Part shown: positions 8,156-15,640 of the stretch, in pieces | How the letters are laid out: each line of letters begins with the position of its first letter | Position numbering within the stretch: position 1 is the first letter of the stretch | NCBI RefSeq assembly: GCF_035575815.1 | Contig: NZ_DATLXO010000105.1 | Location: forward strand, 1 to 64,000 | Reading direction: 5' to 3' | From: Iamia sp035575815 | GTDB taxonomy: Bacteria > Actinomycetota > Acidimicrobiia > Acidimicrobiales > Iamiaceae | Length of the DNA stretch: 64,000 bases | Made by a program: the position numbers and the translations under genes | Notes under the pieces: generated by a model | What the model was told of the DNA's origin: nothing | Databases searched by the model: none | The model's input: only the letters and a program-made list of their open reading frames with translations

Positions 8156-9027
8156 CGCTCCCCCTGGGCGGCGGCGCGCTGGCGGACCACCTCGAAGGCC
8201 AGCACCGAGCCGGCGACGGCGACGTTGAGCGACTCCACCTGCCCTCTCATCGGCAGCGACACCCACGTGTCGACCCACGCCTCGATCTCGTCCGGCAGGC
8301 CGTGGGCCTCACCGCCGAGCACCAGCGCCACCGGGCCGGTCAGGTCGACCGCGTCGGGCGGCGTGCCCCGCTCCCCCGCCGCCCCCACCCGGGTGACCCC
8401 GGCGGCGCCGAGGCCCCGCAGCACGCCGCCCGCGACGCCGGTGCGGACCGGCACGCGGAGCACTGAACCGGCCGAGGCCCGCACGACCTTGGGCGCCCAC
8501 GGGTCGACGGATCCGTCGGTGAGCAGCACCGACGAGGCGCCCACGGCCTCCGCGGTGCGCAGCAGGGTGCCGGCGTTGCCCGGATCGGTCACCCCCACCA
8601 GTACGACGTGGAGCGCGGCACTCCCGCCCGCGACCTCGGCCGCCGGGGACGGGATGCGGGCCACCGCGGCCACGCCGTTGGGGGTGGCGACCTCGACGTG
8701 GCCCTTCAGCCCGCCGCTGACCGCCCAGGCCGAGGCCCCCCCGGCCACGGCCTGCGCCACGGCCCGGTCGATCTCGGGCCGGTCGAGCGCGTCGGGGTCG
8801 ACGTAGACGTCCTCGACCACGAGCCCGGATCTCACCGCCTCGACCAGCAGCGTCGGACCGTCGATGACGAAGGCACCCTCCTCGGCCCGCGCCCGGCGCT
8901 GGCGGGCCAGGCGGCCCAGCCGCACGACCCGGGCGTTGCGGGGCGACAGAGGCGCCGGGGGCGCGCCGCACCCGACGGTCGCGTGGCGGTCCGTCGGGTC
9001 AGGGCGAGCAGGTCGCGGAGACGCCAT
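8152..9027 (-). CDS. SpoU-family RNA 2'-O-methyltransferase (TsnR/RlmB-like)
   Basis: A 291-residue SPOUT enzyme. The N-terminal part (about 25-110) is an L30e-like substrate-binding region (RNARVVRLGRLARQRRAR). The SPOUT domain carries motif 1 DPGNAGTLLRTAEAVGAS (about 150), motif 2 ALVLGGEAHGL and the knot motif 3 LPMRGQVESLNVAVAGSV. It uses S-adenosylmethionine to methylate a ribose in 23S rRNA or tRNA; the exact target cannot be told. The position right after rplT matches the tsnR location in mycobacteria. ATG 9027 lies 31 nt after rplT. Confidence 0.92.
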   Translation of the reverse strand: MASPRPARPDPTDRHATVGCGAPPAPLSPRNARVVRLGRLARQRRARAEEGAFVIDGPTLLVEAVRSGLVVEDVYVDPDALDRPEIDRAVAQAVAGGASAWAVSGGLKGHVEVATPNGVAAVARIPSPAAEVAGGSAALHVVLVGVTDPGNAGTLLRTAEAVGASSVLLTDGSVDPWAPKVVRASAGSVLRVPVRTGVAGGVLRGLGAAGVTRVGAAGERGTPPDAVDLTGPVALVLGGEAHGLPDEIEAWVDTWVSLPMRGQVESLNVAVAGSVLAFEVVRQRAAAQGER

Positions 9028-9058
9028 GACCGTGCCGGTCGGCGTCGACGGGTCCGGC

Positions 9059-9421
9059 TCAGGCCGCGGGCTCGGCCTCGGCCGCCACCCTCACCAGGGC
9101 GGCGAAGGCCTGCGGGTCCGAGACGGCCAGATCCGCGAGCACCTTGCGATCGACCTCGACCTGGGCCATCCGAAGACCGCTGATGAACCGGCTGTAGGAC
9201 ATGCCGTTCTCGCGGCAGGCAGCGTTGATGCGCTGGATCCAGAGCTTGCGGAACTCGCCCTTCTTGGCCCGGCGGTCGCGGTATGCGTACTGCAGGGAGT
9301 GCATGACCTGCTCGTTGGCGGCCCGGTACGAACGGCTCTTGTTGCCGTAGTAGCCCTTGGCGCGCTCGAGGGTGGCCTTGCGGTGCTTCTTGCTGGCAAC
9401 GGATCGCTTGACGCGGGCCAT
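9059..9421 (-). CDS. rplT: 50S ribosomal protein bL20
   Basis: A 120-residue protein starting MARVKRSVASKKHRK and containing YYGNKSRSYRAANEQVMHSL, YAYRDRRAKKGEFRKLW and GMSYSRFI, all hallmark bL20 segments. It binds 23S rRNA early in 50S assembly and in several bacteria also represses its own operon. It carries a short acidic Ala/Glu tail (AAEAEPAA). Start ATG 9421; the open frame runs further upstream but bL20 always starts at MARV. It follows rpmI by 88 nt in the infC operon. Confidence 0.98.
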   Translation of the reverse strand: MARVKRSVASKKHRKATLERAKGYYGNKSRSYRAANEQVMHSLQYAYRDRRAKKGEFRKLWIQRINAACRENGMSYSRFISGLRMAQVEVDRKVLADLAVSDPQAFAALVRVAAEAEPAA

Positions 9422-9509
9422 GGCTGTCGCTCCTGTTGTGCTTCGGTGCCCGTCAGGGAAGCCGCGAGGTGAACGGCCGACGGGCGAGATCTGGACGTGG
9501 GTGTTGGTG

Positions 9510-9707
9510 CTACCGGTTGCCGAGCATGCGGTTGATGCGGTCCCGGTCACCCTTGGCGACCTCGACCTCACCGGTGAGGCGGCGGGTGCGCTTCGACGGC
9601 TTCTTCTCCAGGATGTGGCTCTTGTTGGCCTGGAGCCGCATGAGCTTGCCCCGGCCGGTGGTCTTGAAGCGCTTGGCCGCGCCCCGGTGGGTCTTCATCT
9701 TGGGCAT
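9510..9707 (-). CDS. rpmI: 50S ribosomal protein bL35
   Basis: A 65-residue basic protein, MPKMKTHRGAAKRFK at the N-terminus and LTGEVEVAKGDRDRINRMLG at the C-terminus, typical of bL35. It lies between infC (45 nt upstream) and rplT in the conserved infC-rpmI-rplT order. Full family length. Confidence 0.98.
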   Translation of the reverse strand: MPKMKTHRGAAKRFKTTGRGKLMRLQANKSHILEKKPSKRTRRLTGEVEVAKGDRDRINRMLGNR

Positions 9708-9752
9708 GGAGGTGTCCTCGGTCGAGCCGGTCGGGCCGGCGGGTGGGAGTGC

Positions 9753-10523
9753 TCAGGAGGCGGCGGGATCGGCCTCGGGGGCCTCGGCGGTGGCGTCAGC
9801 TGGTGGGGTCTCGGTGTTGGCGTCGGCCGGTGGAACATCGGTGGTCCATGCGGGAGCGGGAGCGGGAGTGGCGGTGGGAGGGGCGGTGGGAGCGGCGGTG
9901 GGAGGGGCGGGCTGAGGACCGGCGGCGGATCCGTTGCTGACCGCCGCGTGGGCGGCCTCGGCCTCCTGCTCCTTCACCATGGCGGCGTGGGCGGCCTGGG
10001 CTCGCTTGTCGGGGGCGAGCACCATGATCATGTTCCGCCCGTCGAGCTTGGGCACGACCTCGACCCGAGCAAGGTGCACGACATCGTCAGCGACGTGGTC
10101 GAGGATCTTCTTCCCCAGCTCAGGGTGGGCCATCTCCCGGCCCCGGAACATGATCGTCACCTTCACCTTGTGACCCTCGCCGAGGAACTTCTCGACCTTC
10201 TTGGTCTTGGTGTCGAAGTCTCCGGACCCGATCTTGGGCCGGTACTTCATCTCCTTGATGACGACGTTGGTGCTCTTCTTGCGAGACTCCTTGGCCTTCT
10301 GGGCGGCCTCGTACTTGTACTTCCCGTAGTCCATGATGCGACAGACGGGGGGGTTGGCCTTGTCTGCCACCTCGACCAGATCGAGGTCGAGATCACGGGC
10401 GATGGCGAGGGCCTCGGGCAACGGTCGGATGCCGATCTGGGCACCGTCGGCGCCGACGAGGCGGACCTCACGGGCACGGATGCGATCGTTGATGCGGGGC
10501 TCGTCGGTGTGCGGCGCTGCTAT
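9753..10523 (-). CDS. infC: Translation initiation factor IF-3, apparent ATA start
   Basis: A 256-residue IF-3, which binds the 30S subunit, checks start codons and prevents premature 50S joining. The N-terminal domain (about 10-80) has EPRINDRIRAREVRLVG and VCRIMDYGKYKYEAAQKAK. The C-terminal domain (about 90-175) has KVKVTIMFRGREMAHPELG and DGRNMIMVLAP. An unusual Ala/Pro-rich tail of about 70 residues follows. No ATG, GTG or TTG exists in frame for about 150 nt upstream. The only well-placed initiator is ATA 10523 with AAGGAAG 7 nt before it. Rare start codons are a known autoregulatory feature of infC (AUU in E. coli and Bacillus). A six-codon ATG ORF overlaps this start. Confidence 0.93.
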   Translation of the reverse strand: MAAPHTDEPRINDRIRAREVRLVGADGAQIGIRPLPEALAIARDLDLDLVEVADKANPPVCRIMDYGKYKYEAAQKAKESRKKSTNVVIKEMKYRPKIGSGDFDTKTKKVEKFLGEGHKVKVTIMFRGREMAHPELGKKILDHVADDVVHLARVEVVPKLDGRNMIMVLAPDKRAQAAHAAMVKEQEAEAAHAAVSNGSAAGPQPAPPTAAPTAPPTATPAPAPAWTTDVPPADANTETPPADATAEAPEADPAAS

Positions 10524-10540
10524 GGCCGGGCTTCCTTCAT
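10520..10540 (-). other. Six-codon ORF overlapping the infC start
   Basis: ATG 10540 opens a six-codon frame (MKEARP) ending in TAG 10522-10520. The TAG overlaps the ATA start of infC (ATAG). The Shine-Dalgarno sequence AAGGAAG of infC lies inside this ORF. It could couple or compete with infC initiation, or be chance. Confidence 0.35.
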
Positions 10541-10612
10541 GCGGTGCGCAAGTCCTCCGTTGCGTCGGATGGGATGGTGTGCGACCGCATCGAGACCGAT
10601 GATCGACGGTGC

Positions 10613-10644
10613 GGCCGCCGGAGAGCCGACGTCCGCAGGCGGCC
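10613..10644 (-). promoter_or_regulatory. Hairpin in the long infC 5' leader
   Basis: GGCCGCC (10613-10619) and GGCGGCC (10638-10644) form a perfect 7-bp stem about 90 nt upstream of infC, within a leader of about 200 nt. Such leaders of infC-rpmI-rplT operons often carry bL20- or IF3-responsive structures; I cannot match this one to a known class. Apart from this hairpin, the promoter and the mini-ORF, I see nothing in 10524-10845. Confidence 0.35.
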
Positions 10645-10734
10645 CCTGAGAGACCAGCGTCGATCGACCCGGCGCACCTGTGGTGGCCGGGTGGGAACCT
10701 CGCGGCCCCGCTTCCCGTGTTCGTTTGTGGCCCT

Positions 10735-10764
10735 AGGGTACGGGCGCGCCGCCTCGGGCTGCAA
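10735..10764 (-). promoter_or_regulatory. Candidate infC promoter
   Basis: On the minus strand TTGCAG (10759-10764), an 18-nt spacer and TACCCT (10735-10740) form a reasonable sigma-A-type promoter. Transcription would begin near 10728, giving a 5' leader of about 200 nt before infC. Confidence 0.4.
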
Positions 10765-10845
10765 CCATGGTCGCGGCGGGGCACCGATCCCACCGACCGC
10801 CACGCCCGCTGATCCTCCGACGACGACACCTTGAGGTTGACCGAC

Positions 10846-11328
10846 ATGAGCCTGTGGACCCCCGGCGGCGAGCACGAAGTTCCCCGCGACCGCCCCGGCC
10901 CGGCGACCGACGCCCCGGCCACCACGCCCGGGGCCCCGACGGGCGCAGCGCCCCAGGTCGACATCGACCCCGAGATGGCCGAGGCGCTCGCCGCCATGTC
11001 GCCCGAGGAGCGGGCCCAGGCCGAGAAGATGATCGGCGAGATGGCCCAGGCCCGGGCCGAGCTGGCCGCCACGCCGGCCGCCGTCGTGGTGGGCAACCAC
11101 GCCATGGGGCTCTACGAGCTGGCCGCCATCCACCTCTCCCAGGACCCGCCCAACCTCAGCGAAGCGCGGGTCGCCGTCGACGGCCTCGCCGCCCTCGTCG
11201 GTGCCCTCGAGGGCCGCCTGGGCGAGAACGAGGCCACCCTGCGCCAAGCGCTCAACCAGCTCCAGCTGGCCTTCGTCGAGCTGTCGAAGCGCGCCGCGAC
11301 CGGGGGCGACGACCCCGGCGAGCCATGA
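10846..11328 (+). CDS. DUF1844-like small helical protein
   Basis: A 160-residue protein. The first 45 residues are Pro/Ala/Gly-rich and disordered. The region PEMAEALAAMSPEERAQAEK follows, then a helical core (about 85-150: GNHAMGLYELAAIHL, then EARVAVDGLAALVGALEGRLG and LRQALNQLQLAFVEL) that matches the DUF1844 pattern. Function unknown in the family. ATG 10846 is preferred over an upstream TTG; GAGG lies about 9 nt before it. It overlaps galE by 4 nt (ATGA), so the two form an operon. It is divergent from infC. Confidence 0.75.
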   Translation: MSLWTPGGEHEVPRDRPGPATDAPATTPGAPTGAAPQVDIDPEMAEALAAMSPEERAQAEKMIGEMAQARAELAATPAAVVVGNHAMGLYELAAIHLSQDPPNLSEARVAVDGLAALVGALEGRLGENEATLRQALNQLQLAFVELSKRAATGGDDPGEP

Positions 11329-12314
11329 CGGTCCTGGTCACCGGCGGGGCGGGCTACATCGGCTCCCACACCGTCGCGCTCCTGCGCCAGCGGGGTCGCG
11401 ACGTGGTGATCTACGACTCCCTCGAGCTCGGGCGGCCCGAGGCGACCCTCGGCGCCCCGCTGGTGGTCGGTGACATCGCCGATGCGGAACTGGTGAAGGC
11501 CACCGTCGCCGAGCACGGCGTCGACGCTGTCATCCACTTCGCCGCCTACAAGGCGGCGGGTGAGTCGATGGAGCAACCGGGGCGCTACTTCGCCAACAAC
11601 GTGGCCAAGACCAACACGTTCCTCGACGCGGCGCGCGAGGTGGGCGTTCCGCGCATCGTGTTCTCGTCGTCGTGCTCGGTCTACGGCACCCCGACCTGCC
11701 TGCCGGTCGACGAGACCCACCCGCTCGCCCCCGAGAGCCCGTACGCCGAGAGCAAGCGCATGGTCGAGGACATGTTGCGGTGGTACTCGGTGGCCCACGA
11801 CCTCCGCTCGGTCAGCCTGCGCTACTTCAACGCCGCCGGGGCCGCCGCGAGCGGGCTGATCGGCGAGGACTGGACCGTCACCCTCAACCTGGTGCCGCTC
11901 GTGATGAAGGCCGCCCTCGGTCGCGTCCCCCAGCTGACCGTGTTCGGCACCGACTACCCGACCCGCGACGGGACCGGGGTGCGCGACTACGTCCACGTCG
12001 ACGACCTGGCCGACGCCCACGTCCGGGCCCTCGAGTACCTCGAGGCGGGCGGTGAGACCACGGCGGTCAACCTCGGCACCGGCGTCGGCTCCACTGTGCG
12101 CGAGGTGCTCGACTGCGCCCGTGAGGTGAGCGGCGTCGACATCCCGTCGCTCGACGCGCCGCGCCGGCCCGGCGACCCGGCCGAGGTCTACGGCGACAAC
12201 CGGCGGGCCCACGAGCTGCTCGGTTGGCGCGCCGATCGCAACCTGTCGACGATCATGGCCTCGGCCTGGCAGTGGCACTCGACCCACCCTGACGGGTACG
12301 ACGCCGCGACCTGA
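11325..12314 (+). CDS. galE: UDP-glucose 4-epimerase GalE
   Basis: A 329-residue extended-SDR enzyme that interconverts UDP-glucose and UDP-galactose (or the N-acetyl forms) for cell-surface glycans. NAD-binding TGGAGYIGSH is at residues 6-15. Catalytic features follow: SSSCSVYG (Ser/Thr) and SPYAESKRMVE (YxxxK), plus the substrate loop RYFNAAGA and the C-terminal RPGDPAEVYGDNRRAHELLGW (as RPGDPAEVYGD then ARELLGW-type end). The start ATG is inside the ATGA overlap with the DUF1844-like gene. Substrate preference cannot be read from the sequence. Confidence 0.93.
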   Translation: MTVLVTGGAGYIGSHTVALLRQRGRDVVIYDSLELGRPEATLGAPLVVGDIADAELVKATVAEHGVDAVIHFAAYKAAGESMEQPGRYFANNVAKTNTFLDAAREVGVPRIVFSSSCSVYGTPTCLPVDETHPLAPESPYAESKRMVEDMLRWYSVAHDLRSVSLRYFNAAGAAASGLIGEDWTVTLNLVPLVMKAALGRVPQLTVFGTDYPTRDGTGVRDYVHVDDLADAHVRALEYLEAGGETTAVNLGTGVGSTVREVLDCAREVSGVDIPSLDAPRRPGDPAEVYGDNRRAHELLGWRADRNLSTIMASAWQWHSTHPDGYDAAT

Positions 12315-12388
12315 CCTGAGGTGACGGGACCCGGTCGAACCCGACCCGTCGACGCTCCGCCCGCCGTCGCGCCGCAGTGGCGCGGCCG

Positions 12389-12394
12389 TAGGGT
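12389..12394 (+). promoter_or_regulatory. Leaderless -10 box (oxidoreductase)
   Basis: TAGGGT ends 7 nt before GTG 12402, the spacing expected if transcription starts at the start codon. Confidence 0.5.
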
Positions 12395-12401
12395 CAAGGG
12401 C

Positions 12402-14012
12402 GTGGATCGCAGGTCGCGTGCATCGTTGGCGGGAGCCCTGGCCGCGGCCGCCGCCCTGGCCGCGGCCGAGCTGGTCAACCTGGCTGCCCCCACCCGGCCG
12501 TCACTGCTGATCGCGGTGGAGACGTGGTTCGTCGACACCTTCGCCGGGGCCCTGAAGGACATCGCCGTTGCCCTCTTCGGCACCGCCGACAAGATCGCCC
12601 TCGCCGTCGGGGCGGTCCTCTTGCTGTTGGTCTTCGGCGTGCTGGCCGGGAAGCTCGAGGCCAAGGACCGTTGGCGGGGGGTGGCGCTGATCGTGGGCTT
12701 CGGGCTGGCAGGGGTGGCGGCGACGGCCCGCCACCCCCAGGGCTCGGTACCGGTGGCCTCCGCCGCTGCGCTCGTCGGGGTCGCGGTCGGCACCGTCGTG
12801 CTGTTGACCCTGCTCGACCGCTTCGACGTGCGCGTCGCCCCGGGGGCGGCCCGGGCCTTCGCCGACCGCCGCGCTCCCGATCCGGGGGCGGCCTCAGGTG
12901 GTGGTGACGGCCCCCCTGTCGGCGCCCTCGCCGAGGTCGCGGGAACCCGACGCGATGTGATGGTGTGGGGGCTGGGCGCCGGAGCGCTCATCGTCACCGG
13001 CGGCGTGCTGGCCAAGGGCGTCGGCGACCGCCTGCGACGGGCCCGCAGCATCATCCCCGACTCGCTGCCCGCGGCGGCCCCCCCGGCCTCGGTGCCGACC
13101 TCCCAGCCGTTCGAGGCGACGGGCCTCTCGCCCTACATCACCCCGACGCGGGACTTCTACCGCATTGACACCGCCATCCAGACCCCGTTCGTGGTCACCG
13201 ACGAGTGGACCCTGAAGGTGACCGGGATGGTCGACAACGAGCTCGAGCTCACCTACGCGGAGCTGGTGGCGCGCGACCTGGTCGAGGAGGTCGTCACCCT
13301 CTCCTGCGTGTCCAACGAGGTCGGCGGCGACCTCGTCGGCAACGCCCGCTGGACCGGCATCGGACTGCGCGACGTGCTGGCCGAGGCCGGGGTGGCGCCC
13401 GGGGCGACCCAGATCGTCGGCGAGTCGGTCGACGGCTTCACCGCCGGGTTCCCCACCAGCATCCTCGACGACCCGGACCGACCCGCGCTCGTCGCCGTCG
13501 GCATGAACGGCCAGCCCCTCCCCCGCGCCCACGGCTTCCCCGCCCGCCTGGTGATCGCGGGGATCTACGGCTACGTCTCGGCCACCAAGTGGCTCTCGGA
13601 GATCCGCCTGACCACCCTGGAGGGCGAGGACGGCTACTGGATCGACCGGGGCTGGGCCAAGGAGGCCCCCATCAAGACCTCGTCGCGCATCGACGTCCCC
13701 CGTCGAGGCGACCGGCTGGTGGCCGGCACCGTGCCCGTCGCCGGGGTGGCCTGGGCCCCGAACCGGGGCATTCAGGCCGTCGAGGTCCGGGTCGACGGTG
13801 GGAGCTGGCAGCAGGCCGAGCTGGGCCGGGTGGCCTCCGACGACACCTGGGTGCAGTGGCACCTGGCCTGGGAGGCGCCCGGCGGCGACCACGTCATCGA
13901 GGTCCGGGCCACCGACGGCGACGGCCGCACCCAATCGCGTCAGGAGGTTGCGCCCATCCCCGACGGCGCCGAGGGCTGGCACCGCCAGGAGGTCAGCGTC
14001 GCCGAGAGGTGA
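12402..14012 (+). CDS. Membrane-anchored molybdopterin-dependent oxidoreductase (sulfite oxidase family)
   Basis: A 536-residue protein. The N-terminal third has about four hydrophobic helices (for example ASLAGALAAAAALAAAELV and IALAVGAVLLLLVFGVLA), then a linker and another hydrophobic stretch before the catalytic part. The Mo-binding domain (about 235-420) shows EVVTLSCVSNEVGGDLVG, where the Cys would ligate Mo, and ARWTGIGLRDVLAEAG. The C-terminal Mo-co dimerisation/Ig-like domain (GVAWAPNRGIQAVEVRVDGG) follows. The electron acceptor and substrate are unknown. GTG 12402 is chosen because a -10 box lies 7 nt upstream; an earlier GTG at 12321 would add 27 residues. It stands alone after galE. 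Confidence 0.88.
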   Translation: MDRRSRASLAGALAAAAALAAAELVNLAAPTRPSLLIAVETWFVDTFAGALKDIAVALFGTADKIALAVGAVLLLLVFGVLAGKLEAKDRWRGVALIVGFGLAGVAATARHPQGSVPVASAAALVGVAVGTVVLLTLLDRFDVRVAPGAARAFADRRAPDPGAASGGGDGPPVGALAEVAGTRRDVMVWGLGAGALIVTGGVLAKGVGDRLRRARSIIPDSLPAAAPPASVPTSQPFEATGLSPYITPTRDFYRIDTAIQTPFVVTDEWTLKVTGMVDNELELTYAELVARDLVEEVVTLSCVSNEVGGDLVGNARWTGIGLRDVLAEAGVAPGATQIVGESVDGFTAGFPTSILDDPDRPALVAVGMNGQPLPRAHGFPARLVIAGIYGYVSATKWLSEIRLTTLEGEDGYWIDRGWAKEAPIKTSSRIDVPRRGDRLVAGTVPVAGVAWAPNRGIQAVEVRVDGGSWQQAELGRVASDDTWVQWHLAWEAPGGDHVIEVRATDGDGRTQSRQEVAPIPDGAEGWHRQEVSVAER

Positions 14013-14029
14013 ACCTCGTAGGCGGGAGG

Positions 14030-14064
<35 letters not shown>

Positions 14065-14158
14065 CGACAGCTCCGGATCGGGTTCCGCCTCCGGCGACGG
14101 GGTAGGTGCCCCCCGTCGCGGCGCGGGCCTTCGCGCCGCCCGACCCCAGGAGATGTTG

Positions 14159-14323
14159 ATGCGCCGTTCCCGTTGGGCCCTGCTCGCCCCGTTCTTCGCC
14201 GTGACCCTCATGCTCGCCGGGTGCGGCGACGACGACGACGATGTCGACGTCGACGCCCCCGACGTCGAGAACCCGGTCGAGGACGAGGACGTCCCTGACG
14301 TTGACATCGAAGACGACGAGTGA
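14159..14323 (+). CDS. Tiny acidic lipoprotein
   Basis: A 54-residue protein. It has a signal peptide MRRSRWALLAPFFAVTLML followed by lipobox LAGC (Cys about residue 21). The mature part is almost entirely Asp/Glu/Val/Pro (DDDDDVDVD onward). After lipidation it would be a highly acidic surface tail, perhaps binding cations. ATG 14159 has AGGAG 6 nt upstream; ATG 14153 is also in frame. No family recognised. Confidence 0.75.
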   Translation: MRRSRWALLAPFFAVTLMLAGCGDDDDDVDVDAPDVENPVEDEDVPDVDIEDDE

Positions 14324-14360
14324 TGAGGGCCGACAAAGCCTGAACCGCCGGGCGGCGCCG

Positions 14361-14408
14361 CAGGTCGCGGGCGCTGCGACCTGGAACCGGAGAGCCTTGC
14401 TGGCTCTC
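14361..14408. terminator. Two tandem hairpins between converging genes
   Basis: CAGGTCGC (14361-14368) pairs with GCGACCTG (14376-14383), and GAGAGCC (14390-14396) pairs with GGCTCTC (14402-14408). They sit between the lipoprotein (plus) and the small OB-like gene (minus) and could serve as a bidirectional terminator. No T-tract is present. Confidence 0.5.
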
Positions 14409-14634
14409 AGGGCGACAGCGGTTCGGCCCGGGTGACCTGCCACTGGCCGTGGTGCCCGGGTCCCACCGTGACCCGCAGCCGCCGGCCCGTCTCGGTCGTG
14501 CGGCTGCCGTCGGTCAGGTTGGTGCACTGCAACGCCACCTCATGGCCATCGACGGTGCGCACCGTGCCCCAGCCCCGGGCGTCATCCCACTCTGTCACCA
14601 CTCCGTCGACGCCCGCCCGGTTCACGGCACCCAT
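14407..14634 (-). CDS. Small cold-shock/OB-fold-like protein
   Basis: A 75-residue protein with GVVTEWDDARGWGTVRTVDG followed by EVALQCTNLTDGSRTTETG and a final LRVTVGPGHHGQW strand. The spacing resembles a cold-shock domain (G-x-V-x-x-W-D-x-x-x-G-W-G), but the RNP aromatic motifs are weak. RNA or DNA binding is plausible but not certain. It begins 17 nt after hisG and is probably co-transcribed with it. Confidence 0.6.
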   Translation of the reverse strand: MGAVNRAGVDGVVTEWDDARGWGTVRTVDGHEVALQCTNLTDGSRTTETGRRLRVTVGPGHHGQWQVTRAEPLSP

Positions 14635-14651
14635 GATCGACCGGTCGCCCC

Positions 14652-15536
14652 TCAGTGGACGATCTTGGCCAGCGCCAGCTCGAGGATGTCGGTGGCGCCG
14701 GCGTCGCGCAGGGCCGGGATCAGCACGTTGATCTGGGCCTTGGGCACCACGGTCTCCACCGCGAAGCCTCCCCCGCGGTGCAACGCCGAGACCGTGGGCG
14801 CCTTCATCGACGGCAGGATGTCGATCACCGCGTCGAGGTCGTCGACGCCGACGTTGAGCTTCACCAGGACCTTGCCCCGGGCCTCCAGGGCACCGTCGAG
14901 CAAGGTCTTGAGCTGGGCCATGGCGTGGGCCTTGGCCGGCTCCGCCAAGGCCGACGGGTTGGCGATGAGCTCGGTGTGGGAGGTGAGGATCTCCCCGATG
15001 ACCTTCAGCCCCGCGGCCCGCAGCGCCCGGCCCGTCTCGGTGAGGTCGACGATGGCATCGACGATGTCGGGCACCTTGGCCTCGGTGGCCCCGTAGCTCA
15101 GGCTGATCTCGGCCTCGATGCCGCGCGCCGCGAAGTACCGCCGGGTGAGCTCCGGGTACTCACTCGCCACCCGGACCCCGTTCGTCAGGTCGTCGACCGA
15201 GCTCACCGGGGAGTCGGCCGGTACGGCAAGCACGATGGTCACCGGGCGGGCGGTGGCCTTCGAGTAGTGCAGCGGTCCCAGCGTCTCGACCTTGGAGTCG
15301 GTCTCCTCGATCCAGTCCCGGCCGGTGATGCCGATGTCGAAGAGACCGTCGGCCACGTAGCGGGGGATCTCCTGGGGGCGCAGGATCCGCACCTCGGCGA
15401 TCCGGGGGTCGTCGATGGTGGCCCGGTAGTCGACCGTTGATGAGCGCGAGACCGCGAGGTCGGCCGCCTCGAAGAGCTCGAGGGTGGCCCTCTCCAGCGA
15501 GCCCTTGGGCAGGACGAGGTGCAGCACGCCCGCCAT
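14652..15536 (-). CDS. hisG: ATP phosphoribosyltransferase HisG (long form)
   Basis: A 294-residue enzyme of the first step of histidine synthesis (ATP + PRPP). The N-terminal catalytic part has LVLPKGSLERATLELF and DIGITGRDWIEE. EISLSYGATEAKVPDIVDAI precedes the PRPP region IVDLTETGRALRAAGL. The C-terminal regulatory ACT-like domain (about 215-294, with VDDLDAVIDILPSMKAPTVS) makes it the hexameric, histidine-inhibited long form that does not need HisZ. ATG 15536; the long upstream frame is not coding. No other his genes are in the window. Confidence 0.95.
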   Translation of the reverse strand: MAGVLHLVLPKGSLERATLELFEAADLAVSRSSTVDYRATIDDPRIAEVRILRPQEIPRYVADGLFDIGITGRDWIEETDSKVETLGPLHYSKATARPVTIVLAVPADSPVSSVDDLTNGVRVASEYPELTRRYFAARGIEAEISLSYGATEAKVPDIVDAIVDLTETGRALRAAGLKVIGEILTSHTELIANPSALAEPAKAHAMAQLKTLLDGALEARGKVLVKLNVGVDDLDAVIDILPSMKAPTVSALHRGGGFAVETVVPKAQINVLIPALRDAGATDILELALAKIVH

Positions 15537-15575
15537 GGTGCCCCGCCGACCCGTCCCCGGCCAACCGCCCCGCCT

Positions 15576-15625
15576 GAAGCGGTGAGCACGCGACCACCGT
15601 TCGGTGCCCATCTGCTCACCGCTTC
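15576..15625. repeat. Nested perfect hairpin between amidohydrolase and hisG
   Basis: GAAGCGGTGAGCA (15576-15588) and TGCTCACCGCTTC (15613-15625) form a perfect 13-bp stem. Inside the loop CACCG and CGGTG (15595-15606) form a second small hairpin. It could terminate the upstream transcript or be a REP-like element; there is no T-tract. Confidence 0.75.
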
Positions 15626-15640
15626 GCCGTCGGTGAGCGG

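Noticed and set aside
10613..10644. tRNA or known riboswitch in the infC leader
   Set aside because: No cloverleaf, T-loop or recognised aptamer consensus; only a simple hairpin.
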